64,000 bases of DNA from Episyrphus balteatus (Eukaryota > Arthropoda > Insecta > Diptera > Syrphidae), in contig NC_079135.1 in assembly GCF_945859705.1 (NCBI RefSeq), positions 21,206,501-21,270,500 of the forward strand, written 5' to 3'. A program made the translations under genes and the position numbers. The number at the start of each line of letters is the position of its first letter. The first letter of the stretch is position 1. Under the pieces are notes generated by a model. It was not told the origin of the DNA. It saw only the letters and a list, made by a program, of their open reading frames with translations, and ran no database searches. Below are positions 24,001 through 35,060 of this stretch, piece by piece.

Positions 24001-27000
24001 TTACGTATACAAGTTCCATACTTCAAATCGGGTCCTCTACATTCTCGTCCAGATTTTTCTTCCCGATTCGAGATGCCTTCCGTTGTGCTTGCTACTGGGG
24101 CATTTGTAGTAGTTGTTGTTGTTTGTCGAGGTGGTGGTGGTGGAGCAGGAGTTGGATTTATAATAATTGGTGGCAATGTTGTTGGTTGTGCAGTTGGGAA
24201 AAATGGATTTCTTGGATTACTTGTGGTAGGTGGAGTTTCAAATTGTTGTTGTTGATTAACATTACAACAAACCTATATGAATTTATGATAAGAAAAAGCA
24301 AAAGCATTTTTAAGCATAGAAATATCTACTTTAAAAGCATATACATATGCAAGATTATTATATACTTTATTACTAATTAAAAGCAAGTTCTTAGAAAAAA
24401 AAGCAAATTATTGTTTACCACAGGATCTCCACGGAAATTTACATTTCCACAATTTCTTTGTGCAGTTCTTAAGTATTGAGTAGCGATATTTCGTGGATAT
24501 TCGTTTAGGACATTTGCAATAGCCGGGCAATAGCTTAATGTAAAACATTGGCCAATATCATTTTCGGGTGTGTAACATTGTTGACCTAAAAATTAAATAT
24601 GTTCTTTAAAATCTTGTAAATGTATTCATTGAATTAATTCTTTTCATTTTTAATAAAACAAATCAGTAGAACTTTCGTTCAGTTGCCCTATGCTTTAGAA
24701 CGCTTCCAAATTTTTTTAAGTTGTTAATACTTATGACTAAATGAGTATTCTAAGTTTTCGGCCTCAAGTTTCGAACGTTTTAAAATGTTAAAATTCGACC
24801 CTTATTTAAACCTGGTGTTTTACCAAAACCAATAAAGTTATGGTCCTCCCATGAAATCGAGATCATAAAATTGAAAGAAAGAAAAAGAATTTATTTACAG
24901 TGGCAACCATTGTAATTTTATGGTAGTTTGCTATCATATATTTCGAGCTTCAAATGGAAGCTTGTCAAACGTTTCACATTCTGCCAGACAAGATTAATAA
25001 CGTGAAAACCAGACTATAACAAGCCCAAAAGGAAGGTTATGTGTCTGACCGGCATGGATGTATGTAGGCATGTTTCATCTGTGGCATCATAGCATCTAAA
25101 GTACTTATACTAATTTGACAACTGAGGTGTCGTTGGAAGCGTATTGCTTGGATAATTGTTTTAGGCTATGTGATTTTGCATTAAATTGATTGGGGCACCT
25201 TCAAGAGGCATAGATATGATCTATTGACTATTTTTCATTTAATTTACAAAGACTTTGAAAATATATGACTATTTGGGAAGTACCGTTAATTTTAATCTCT
25301 CTATTGAATCTCACAAAACGTATAACCAATAAGTTTGAAGAACATCAGTAGTTTAGGCTTTACTTCAACTTCAAGATAGATACAATCAGATCGACAGAAA
25401 TCAGATCGCAAAAAAAAATGTTGGGATGAAAAAAATCAAAATCGAAATAGCAATCAAACATGACGTTACGATCATATGACGAAAAAAGTTAATAGAGAAA
25501 AAGTCCACCTTAAATTAAGATGATTTCTGTATGTTTTTTGCACATATAACTTTCGTTATATGCGGAAATCCATTAAATTTAAGATGAAAATCTTCTTATT
25601 TTTATGATAATAAGAATATTTTCATTTTAAATTAAGTGGATTTCTGCTTCATTTAAAACGGAAATCATCTGGGAAAAAAAAAACCTTGCAAAAATCCGTA
25701 TAATTTTATGTGGTCTTTTTCTCCGTGTGGGTCTCGCAATTTTTTCTGCATCTCGAGATGCAACCTACAAAATGCGCTTGGAAAATGTCTTTAGTTAAGT
25801 TGGTTGCGGTTGCAGTTAGTTCCGGAGTTTTTAGCTCTAAGCCACCAGGGATGTAAATACGATACGACACCCCGTTTACAGCGGCTGTTAACACCAATAA
25901 AGCGATAAAGTTCAAGCTTCGTAGTTAAGAGCTTACTTATGGGCATATTGATTTTTCAAGACCAAAAGAAACGATACCTACTTGCCATATGACCAAAAAA
26001 AAAAAGGTAGATGTTTTTCGCAAAAATTTTCAAAAAAAAAAGTAATAAATGTTTGGATTAAAAAAAAGTTTCGAGATATTGTTTTAATATATATATCAAT
26101 TTTTCCATTTTAATTAATTTTTTTTAATTTTGAAAACTGTTTTTTTTTTAACGGATCTACGATTTTGTTTTCTGAAAACTCAAAAAATAATTTTTGGTAT
26201 TTTTTTTTTCATCATCGTAGTGTAATGTTTCAAAAAATTTTAATCAGAAAAAAATCTTTGAAAAAAATATTACACATACGCCACAGTGAACCGTTAAACT
26301 AACTGTGAAAAATGTGTCGTAATAGTGTATTTATGTGAAGAATTAATATTTTTTATATTTTGTCTTATTGTTATCAAATATCATGTATACTGGCTTTTCA
26401 CTGAATTTGTTTCAAACAACACATCAATCCATTTATGATTGAAGGATTCTATATTTATTTAATATTCAAAGAAATTAGCTTTTTAAAGTGGTTAAGTTTA
26501 CCAAAACACTACACATAATTTAAAAACGATTTGAATAGTTTCACATTAGTCAGGTGAAAAATCACGCATCTAAATAAACGTGTGTTTTCAACGTTATCCA
26601 TTTCTATTAGCTTATTGTTTTTAGATAACATAAAATTCTCTGTATCTAAATGTATACTCTACTCAATCATATGACAACCATTAAACCTCGTCCAAAAATA
26701 TATCTACAAAAAAAAAAAAAAACACAAAAAAAAACAGAAATTTACTTCAATATAATTCAAATGTTTTTAAAATAAAAACAGAGTATCTTAGAAATACCAA
26801 AAAAGTAGCGATCACAATTGCATCTTAAATCACCCTTATTTTTTTGTTGTATATTTTTTATGAATTTTATAACCCAGTTACAAAGAACTTAATTGTTTTT
26901 TTTTTAATAGACTCCACAAGTGAAGCTATACCATATTGTTTGTTTGCCACAATTAAGGAGTGTGGCCAACCCTTCTAGTGTAAGATACTAGACCGCCGAT

Positions 27001-30000
27001 ATTATTACATATGAAATGCTTACTTATTCCATACATTCAATGAAATAATTCCTGTGAATTTATTTGTAGAAAAAGATTGCAAAACAATTTGCCTTAAGGA
27101 ATCAAGACACAAACCTGTAAAATGTCTATGATAGAGATATAACAGTTACATTGGTTTTAGGAAAGATATAAAATTTTATAACACATTTGAATAGGAATAG
27201 AAATAGAGCACACCACAGCACACAAAGTGGGAAGAAGGCCATTGTCATGGTCGTCGTCGTCATCATCGCTTCGTCACGGTAGTGATGAGATGAACTTGAA
27301 TCGTTGTATGCATTCATTTGGGTTTTAATTTCATACAAATGGGGTGGATTGGATATGACGAACCAAAGCTATGAGGGGTTTTTTACCTGTGATTTTCGTT
27401 TGTTTTGAACACTTGAAAGGGTTTGTTTAAATGAAACAAAGATATTTCGTTGTTTACAAAAAAAAAACACGTTGAACTTGAACACTGGTCAGCAACCCTA
27501 ATTTGAATAAATAATAGATTTGAAAGACAATATTGCATTTTGCATAGCAATGGTATCAAAAGCGCTCATAGATCCAACAAAGAATCAGGTATACTGAATA
27601 CATGGAGGTCAAAAAATACAATTTTTAGCAAAAAGAAGCAAACCCTGTTGAATGCGTAGAACAAATTTGATAGTACGTATTATCTAAAAATGTTTGAAAA
27701 AAATTCGCACATTGAACCAAAATTTAGCACGCGCTCATGAATTGTCAGAAAGAAGTGCGTAAATGAACCAAAAGCTACCAGACGTAAATTCTTAGAAAGA
27801 AGCAATTATACCTATTGAATCTATGATAGTACCACTTTGTTAGTATCATCAAGGACATACAAAAATATCCATGAAAGTAAAAATTTTTGGACTCAGAAAT
27901 TGAACCCAAAGTAACCAGGCGCACATAAATTCTCAGAAAGTAGCAAGTACATCTACAGAATCCATGATAGTACCACTTTGATGGTATAGTCAAGGAAATA
28001 AAAAATATCCATGAAAGTACAAATTTTTGGACTCAGAAAAATTCACAAATTGAACTAAAAGTTAACAGGCTCTCATTATCAGAAAGAAGCAGGTAAACTG
28101 AATCAATTAATGTAAAAAATTGAGTCTAGTTCAGAAGTTGAAGCTCAAAAATCATACAGGAGGACATCAATAAAAATGTTTTTTTGACTTTAAAAATAGG
28201 AACAATTGTGTATGAAAAATTTGGTACTACCCTAAAATTGTTTTATTTTGAATTGTTCGGCATTTATTAAACAAAAAAATGCACGATTAGGGTCGCACGT
28301 TCTTGCTCTTATGGTAAAAGTAACTCTCATATTAAAAGAAAAAAAAATTAGAAAATATTTAGAGCTGTTAAAAAAAAAAAAAAATTTTTTATAAAAATTT
28401 TCCAACATTTTTCAAAAAAAATTGGTAGGTATGCCATTTTTAAGAAAATATTATCCAACACATAAAAACATAAACTCGTTTTCAAAAAATTGATTTTTCA
28501 AAAAAATATTCGAAATATTTTTTAAAAATCCAAAAATGTGTTTTTTGACAATTATATAAAATTTTTATATAGGTAAAGTTTATTTTAACGTTTCTGTATA
28601 TAATTTTTTGTTAAAATCTGAATATACCAACAATGAAATTAATAATATATCTTTAATTTAACAAAACACAAGTAATTTTTAATTTTATTTTTATTTTTTC
28701 TTTCATTCTTAATAAAAAAAAAATAAAAACAAATTTATTGGTTATTTCAAAAATTAAGACACTCATAAAATATATAATATTGTATTGGAAAAGAGTATAG
28801 CACATTAGCAGACGTATGTGTACCACATTACCCTCCACTTTAAAAATGTGGCATTTTCGAAGTCAACACACATTTTAATACAAAACTTTTTTTCAGAAAC
28901 GAAAAATCACTGCAAAACATTCAAAACACAAACATACCAATGCACAACTTCACAAATTTGCGATTAGTTACCACAATACCCGACTTTACTCTACCGTTAA
29001 CAAACGGTGAAAAATTAAATTTTATTGTGAAATAAAAAATATTTTTTTTTTTATTTCAAAAGGAGGTTCTTATGTGTAACAGTAAACACGAAAATTTTTT
29101 GAGCCGTTTTTGAAGTAAATTAATATTTCTATTTCCGTTATATGACAGGTTCTGTTACTTTTGGTCCTAAAGAAAAATTCAATTTGGGCTCTAGGGAATC
29201 ACCTAAAACTGTTTACCACCAAGTTTGAAAAAAATCCATCCAGTAGTTTAGGCTGTAGCTCGAGCTTCATACAGACAGAATTATCGGACCCACTATAGTA
29301 CCTAATCGCAAATAAAACGTTAAAAAAATATCTCAAAAACCTGTGAGCTTAACTTTTTCTTCAATTAAAAAAAATAAAAACTAGTTTTGAATAAAAATAA
29401 ATAGGTACAAGTTCATACAAACAAACAAAAAAATATGATTTATTGCCATTTCAACAAATTCCAAGTTCTAACCAGAACTCTTTCGTTTCACTAAAATATT
29501 TTTTAAAAAATCCCAAAACCACAAAAATGGAAAAAAAGCTAATAATTATGGTAATTTATCACATTTGTATGGAATCAATTAACATTAAGTCATAATCTTA
29601 CAAATATTAATAGATATAAATGAAATTATAAGCTCGCAATATTGAAATATTTAATTTTATTCTACCAAGCAATTGCAATTAGCACAAGATTACAGATCTA
29701 AAAGAACTATGTAGAAGCTTTTAATTATGAAGTTTTTTTTTTGTATACATGTAATTTCTTTGAAAATGAAAAACTTAAGCAACATTGTAAAATGCAAATT
29801 AAATAAATAGAAGGTATATCTTCCCTTCAGATTTATAGCATACCGCGCCGCTTCAAACCACTGCCAATAAAATTTAACTCAAACATTTATTTTTTATTTT
29901 TTTTATTTGCGTTAAACTCAAAAATTCTTAAACCTAACTCACACCAGTTTATCAAGTCTATCAAAAATAATTAAGACACCTGATGTCATGCGATGCATTA

Positions 30001-30160
30001 TAAATCTCTAACAAGTTTCTAAAAACCAGATGAAACCAAAAAAAAAAAAAATTGATTTGAACTTAAAAAGTCATAGTCTCTCACCTTGCCTAATAGTTCG
30101 TTGTGCTAATCCTGGTGCAACAACACATGCTAATCCAATTAAACTTATAAAAAGATTCAT
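21057..30160 (-). CDS. Gene A: secreted double-CLIP serine protease (505 aa)
   Basis: Eight exons with matching phases: 30,085-30,160; 24,419-24,585; 24,005-24,272; 21,918-22,314; 21,781-21,856; 21,635-21,719; 21,265-21,563; 21,057-21,206. Order: signal peptide (cleavage near Ala19); CLIP domain 1 (Cys 29, 39, 45, 71, 83, 84); Pro/Thr-rich linker; CLIP domain 2 (Cys 159, 169, 175, 202, 210, 211); linker Cys242; activation site after Lys251 (KK|IVGG); trypsin-fold domain with His297 (TAAHC), Asp343 (NDIAM) and Ser448 (GDSGGP). Asp442 at the pocket base predicts trypsin-like cleavage after Arg/Lys. CLIP proteases are haemolymph zymogens in melanization, Toll or clotting cascades; the specific substrate is unknown. 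All key residues are intact. The stop overlaps AATAAA (21,052-21,057). It resembles the Drosophila CG1299 type from memory; no symbol is assigned. Confidence 0.94.
22476..22673. mobile_element. MITE with GTGAAAGGGTGTTTT ends, 198 bp
   Basis: The left end (22,476 to about 22,545) and right end (about 22,610-22,673) are imperfect inverted copies of about 65 bp, each beginning GTGAAAGGGTGTTTTTTTTTCG. It lies in intron 3 of gene A. No clear target duplication was found. The terminal motif CACCCTTTCAC recurs through the adjacent tandem array. Confidence 0.65.
22660..23950. repeat. Degenerate ~250-bp tandem array in gene A intron 3
   Basis: AAAAACACCCTTTCAC-type boxes recur near 22,664, 22,917, 23,175, 23,331, 23,455, 23,645, 23,785 and 23,935. 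The best pair of units (22,917 and 23,175) is 258 bp apart and nearly identical, including ATGTATCGACTTATTTTATT and ACCAAATTTCATTAAGGTGG. Outer units are shorter and diverged. Confidence 0.7.
25270..25400. mobile_element. Fossil of the mini-me-like family
   Basis: Motifs CCAATAAGTTTGAAGAACAT, then AGTAGTTTAGGCT, then AGACAGAAATCAGATCG-type sequence recall the conserved block near the microsatellite of the other copies (29,220-29,310). Strongly decayed. Intron 1 of gene A. Confidence 0.4.
25560..25640. repeat. Dispersed repeat, copy 2
   Basis: GGAAATCCATTAAATTTAAG and the following bases match the copy at 6,478-6,545. Here it is followed within 60 bp by an inverted version (TTAAATTAAGTGGATTTCTGC), so the intact element was probably palindromic. 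Confidence 0.5.
27590..28120. repeat. Degenerate tandem repeat, ~140-bp unit
   Basis: Boxes such as TCAGAAAGAAGCA, ATGATAGTACCACTTTG and ATATCCATGAAAGTA recur about every 140-145 bp (27,786; 27,927; 28,072), with a partial unit before. Intron 1 of gene A. No coding potential. Confidence 0.7.
28278..29316 (-). mobile_element. mini-me/DINE-1-like copy, microsatellite lost
   Basis: It begins with TGCACGATTAGGGTCGCACG and ends near CACTATAGTACCTAATCGCA, the two end signatures shared with the copies at 49,656 and 36,930. The conserved TTTAGGCTGTAGCTC block and a residual CAGACAGA mark where the (GTCT)n array sits in other copies. Intron 1 of gene A. Diverged, so probably old. Confidence 0.6.
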
Positions 30161-30387
30161 TTTATTTCGCGCACTTATTTCTAGTTTTCGAATTTTTTTT
30201 TTATCACCTAGAATTTTTTTTTTTTCAATCACTTAATTATAACATAACACTCTAAAACACATTTGAGATACGGTTTTTGTACTTAATTTTGAGTATTATT
30301 ATTTTCTTTTTATTAAAATCCGTGACGGATTAGGCTAGTTACTAAAAGGTAATCGGTGTGTATGTAGCCAACCGAACGATTTGTATT

Positions 30388-30400
30388 TGGTATATTATAA
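30388..30400 (-). promoter_or_regulatory. Possible TATA element of gene A
   Basis: On the minus strand the stretch TTATAATATA lies about 230 bp upstream of the gene A start codon, in a locally less homopolymeric block. No convincing initiator was found, so this is only a candidate. Confidence 0.25.
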
Positions 30401-33400
30401 CCCGCTCGGACAAACGTATCTGTTAAGACTGCTTAAATAACTTTGAATTGGTTTGATTATAGCCTCTTCTCAATCTTCGAGTTCACATAGCAATAATATT
30501 ATGGAGATTTTCGTTGTAGTTGTTGTTTTTGCTGTCATGTTATTTTGTGTAGAATAGGTAGGTACATTAAGCTGTGAACTGGACACAAATCTACAGAAAA
30601 AAAAAATGTTTATCTTTTGGAAAAAAAAAAATTAAATATTCCCAAGTAAGTCGACGACAGGTAGTTTTTGTTGCAGTGAGGTCGAAAAGAGGTTTCGAAG
30701 TAAGGTTTAGATGTATTTGTTTGACTCATTGATGAATTCAAAAACTCAAACTATAATTAGATTCATATACCTGAAAAACGTGAACTCATGGGAAATTAAG
30801 AATCTGGTGCAACAACAAACATAAATTGAAACCATTTCAAAGAGCAAGAGTAAAATGGGTAATTTGGCATTTCCTACAAATTATTAACATTTTTGAACTT
30901 TAAAAAATTGCAATACATTTTGATGCTTATAGGTACCATAACATATTTGATGTTAGAATAAAAAAAAAAAACAAGTTTTATATTACTTGATAAAATGTTA
31001 AAAAATTCAAGGAGAATATTTGTGTCCTCTCACCTTTTTCCCTATTATCTATAAGTCAAAATTTCTCTTGTGGGCTGCAGAAAAACGACTTCTTAATTTT
31101 TATACTTTTTTTTGCATATTTATGATTTAGCTTTAAATTTATGTGTTAAAAAAATATTCCAATTTTTTTTTATTATTTTAATTTTTAAAATTAAATGAAT
31201 TTTTGTACGTCTTTTTGTTAAAATATCTGTATCTTAGAAATAATTGAAAAAATTAATGAAATTTTTTTTTAACCTCAAATTTTATTTATAAAAAATTTTT
31301 TTTTTTCAATAAACAATTGAATTCTTAACTAAGACCTGGGCTATGTGGGACACAATTTTTTTTTATATTTGATTCGCAATTTCATTATCTAAAAGAAAAT
31401 TTTAGTTCAACTCGTTAGAACAAAAGTAATGGATACTTAAACGTTGCAAAACATAATTTCTTTTACAATGGTATGATTAAATTGTGTGACACTAAAAATT
31501 GTACAGCTTGTTACACTGATTACAAAACTGCGTTTGAAAATTTCGTAGCACCCAAAAAATTTAAACTTAGGGGCAAACAAAACCGATTTTTAGACCTTCA
31601 TCCATTGTAAATAATCTAGCTTCGTTAAATTTTCACCAATTTTAGATTTCTTGACTATTTTAGAAAGAAGCGTTTAGGCCTTTTTTAAAAATGTATAATA
31701 CATGTAGAATGTAGTTTGACTGATCCAAAAAAAGAAAAACTAAAAAATAAATATAATTTTATTATTATTGCTAAAATAAAGGTCTAAATGTCTTCTTTCT
31801 AAAACGGTCAAAAATTTAAAATTGGTGAAAACTTATCGAAGCAAGCCAGGACAAATGGCATATCTCCTATGGTTTGTGAAAACTGGTAGATTTTTTTTTT
31901 TGGCCAAAATGACCTCCAGGCTTAAAATAACTGTTCTCCTTTATTCGGTTTAACATGGAGAAATATCAAACTTGCCTCTACGATTTTTGTCCTAGGTCTA
32001 TAATTTATTTTTAAGAAAATTAAATTTGTAGGCCTTTGTTAGTGTTTTTTTTTTTCATATTCAAGAATCATCTCATTTATAAAGGTATAGATTTTTATAC
32101 CGTTTAAAATGAATATTGAAAAAAAAACTGTTTTTTAAAAAGGTACCTACATATGTATGTACATTAGGGTGGGTCAAAAAAATTGAAATTATTTTGTTTT
32201 AGTTTGTACTCCGAAAAATAGATTGCTAGACACCTCTAGAATACACACATCAAATATGAGCTCTTTATATTAATGGGAAGGTCCTCCGCTTCTCAATTTT
32301 CTATTTTTACATCAAGCTTCCACTAAAAAAAAAATCATTTTTTTATGAATCGACTTTTTTGCAAATTTCTTTACATATTCTTGTAGGAAATTGAACGCTC
32401 TACAAAAAAGGTCACAAGCACTTTTTTCGTTTATCTAACCGTTTAATATGTAGATATTTGAGGTCCAAAAATCCAGAAAATCTTTAAAATGTTCTTAATT
32501 TTGTAACAAATTGAAAAATTATAATAATCAAACGCGCAATACATATTCTTGTAGGAAATAGATTGTTCCACAAAAAAGGTCTTATTAACTTTTTTCATTA
32601 ATCTAACCATTCTAAAGATATTCGAGGTCGAAGTTAAAAAAATTATAAAAACATTTTTTACTTTTAAAAATTTTCAAATTCACTGAAAATTCATTATTTT
32701 CAAAAAGGCAAGATATATTATTGTTTTGGCTTAAACATTCTACAAAGAAGTCCTTGGCATCAAATTAATTGCTTTAACCGTTTAGAAGATATTCTCCTTA
32801 ATTTTTTCAGGGAGAATGTTTTTTTGCGATTTCTGAAGCCTGAGCAGTTAAAATTTTAGAACTAATTAATAAAATTCTGTCACGGAAATGCTTTTTAATA
32901 TTTCGTTTTCGTAAAGCTGTAAAATATGTTTGAGAAATTCTCCTCTTAAAATAAAATCGACCACACTGTGCGTGGTAATGAAATATTAAACACGAAACTG
33001 GGGGTAAAATAAATAAATTAATAATATAAACACCATCAAATGAACTTAAACTTGTCGATGTATATCTACATTTCTTTACGTATGGTATAATAGTAGCGGT
33101 GTTTCTTGAAGGTTATAAATTAAATACCAGTTTTCTTATACTATACATTTTTTTTTTTAATTTTCATACTACAATGTTTAACAATACAACATTGTCACAG
33201 ATGTCACATGAATTCTATGTATCTATTCGACGTGCTGTGATTGTCACAAAACTAATTATATCTATATCTGTCTGTCTATGACTGTCTTTTAAAGATCTTT
33301 AACCTAAAAGAGATCGGTCTGGTCTAACATATTAATCATAGCACTACTTTTAAAAGCCGGTAATTACTAATGTTTGAAGAACTATTATCGAATTCTATCA

Positions 33401-33567
33401 ATAAGTCACCATCAGCGAAGGAAATACAGTAGGGCAATTTATTATTGATGGTGGATAAAAAAACCTTCAAGTCTTTTCAAAAATTGAAATTTTAGGCTCT
33501 TGAGCTTAACTTATTTTGGATATTCCCCAAAAACCAAGTCGGATTTCAAAACTTTAATTAAATAAAA
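30401..33567. other. Intergenic, repeats but no gene seen
   Basis: A/T-rich spacer upstream of gene A. It includes the inverted repeat at 31,570-31,860 and a block at about 32,165-32,820, opening with TTAGGGTGGGTCAAAAAAAT, whose three similar paragraphs (TTCTTGTAGGAAATTGA-type boxes near 32,380 and 32,545) suggest old internal duplication. No exon was recognised. Confidence 0.5.
31570..31860. repeat. Inverted repeat, ~100-bp arms
   Basis: About 31,590-31,690 (GACCTTCATCC..., TTTTCACCAATTTTAGATTT, TAGAAAGAAGCG) is matched in reverse complement by about 31,780-31,850 (GGTCTAAATGTCTTCTTTCT, AAAATTGGTGAAAA). A related single copy is near 1,345-1,370. Probably a decayed MITE. Confidence 0.6.
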
Positions 33568-33930
33568 TGCACGACTGGGTACGCACGTACTTGCTCTTGC
33601 AGTTCAAAGCACTTTTATGTAAGTCTACTTGTAGATTTTGAAAGCTGGATCTAAATTTTTAAAAATTGATATTGGGGAAGAGCCGACATTTAGGGCAAAA
33701 TTTTGTTAAATGAAAAAAAAATTTTTTGTTCTTTGACTTTTTTGAGAAAAAATAAAAATGCAGCTTTATTGCCACTGCTTTAAATATTACGTATACAAAG
33801 TTTAATCAAAATCATTAGAGTCGTTTTTGAGAAATTCGTAATATCGTTTTTTTTTTGTATGGGAGGTATACGTTCTAAACGCTATAAACGATATAAAAAA
33901 AAAAAAAAAAACCTATAGAGCAAGTAAAAA
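33568..33930 (-). mobile_element. mini-me-like element, short form
   Basis: It starts TGCACGACTGGGTACGCACG and ends CCTATAGAGCAAGTAAAAA. Its body from about 33,667 (AGCCGACATTTAGGGCAAAA) to 33,885 is close to 47,366-47,565, showing two members of one subfamily. No expanded microsatellite. Confidence 0.65.
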
Positions 33931-34329
33931 CTTTTTGAGGGGTTTTAACATTTCTATCAAGGACTCCGGAAGGATGAGAAATGAAAATTATCAAATCTCA
34001 AATATAGTCGTAGATATTTCATCTTTTGGTGAAAAATAACAAAAACTGCTAACAAATTGCTTCGAATTATAACAAGCAATTTTCTAAGTATCCTGGTTGT
34101 GGAAAGCAAGTTGTGAGCAATTTTTGTTACTTTCTTCGAAATTAGAACTATTTTCTGCAGTTTTACTTAAAATTTAATGAATTCATCGTTTAATGATAAA
34201 TTTCTTCAACTTGTAGGCAATTTTTAATTAAATAAGTTAAAGCAACTCAACTTTCTTAGTGCAAATCCTTCCTAAAATATTTTGATTTTTGTCACTTTTA
34301 AGCAGAGTTTTAAAAAATTTGTTTTCCAT

Positions 34330-35060
34330 TACCTACAAATTAAAAAAAAAGTAATATTAATTGCAAATACAAAATTTTTGCTTTAATAAAAAAATATTTA
34401 TTGCAAGTGAAAAAAAAAATTCTTTAAAAAAATGTTATTGCAACTGAAATATATTTGCATTAAAAATAAAGTTTGTATTGCAAATACAAATTTTTTGCAT
34501 TAAAAAAAATATTTATTGCAAATGAAAAATTTTCTGCCTTGAGAAAAAAAATCAATGCAAAATATTGTGTGCATTAAATATTTTTTTAAATATTCCGCAA
34601 TTTTTTACAATTTTAGCTATTTGACCATAAATAAGCTATTTCAACTATAATATTGATATTTATGTAAGGCCAAATAGTCAAAAGTCATAGTCATTCGACG
34701 AATATTAAAAATAAAATATTTAATGCACACATTTTTCATTAATTTTTTTTTTTTTCAATGCAGAAAATGTTTTATTTGCAATAAAATCTTTTTTTAATGC
34801 AAATATTTTTCATCAATGTGAAACTTTAAAATAACAAGTATTTTTATTATTCTTTTATAATGTCATCAAGGTTTCACCAAGTGCCAACCAAAGACTCTAT
34901 TGAGTCAATCAAAAATATTTTTCAATTGCAAAAACATTTCTTTTTAATGCAAATATTTTTCAGCTGCAATAAAATTTTTTTAAATGCAATTTTTTTTTCA
35001 TTGCAATAAATATATTTTTTAAGCATATTTTTTTAATTGCAAAAAGTATTTTTTTTATTA
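34330..35060. mobile_element. Foldback-type element with TTGCAAAT subrepeats
   Basis: The left part (about 34,340-34,600) is a run of roughly 35-50-bp units containing TTTTTGCATTAAAAA and ATTTATTGCAAATG. The right part (about 34,700-35,060) carries the same units inverted (CATTGCAATAAA, TTTTTAATGCAAAT). The middle includes a non-repetitive stretch at about 34,830-34,900. Arms made of short direct repeats are the hallmark of Foldback/Galileo-type elements. Boundaries are approximate and no transposase is present. Confidence 0.6.

Noticed and set aside
23985..24380. Plus-strand Val/Trp/Gly-rich frames at 24,073-24,380
   Set aside because: They are antisense to the Pro/Thr-rich linker exon of gene A.
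25706..25915. 70-codon frame with a hydrophobic start (LNFIALLVLTAAVNG)
   Set aside because: It begins with TTG and has an in-frame stop just upstream and no ATG; no good acceptor or donor joins it to another exon. It lies in intron 1 of gene A next to repeat sequence.
34330..35060. CRISPR-like reading of the regularly spaced TTGCAAAT units
   Set aside because: Units are degenerate, occur in both orientations and lie in a eukaryotic genome; a foldback element explains them.
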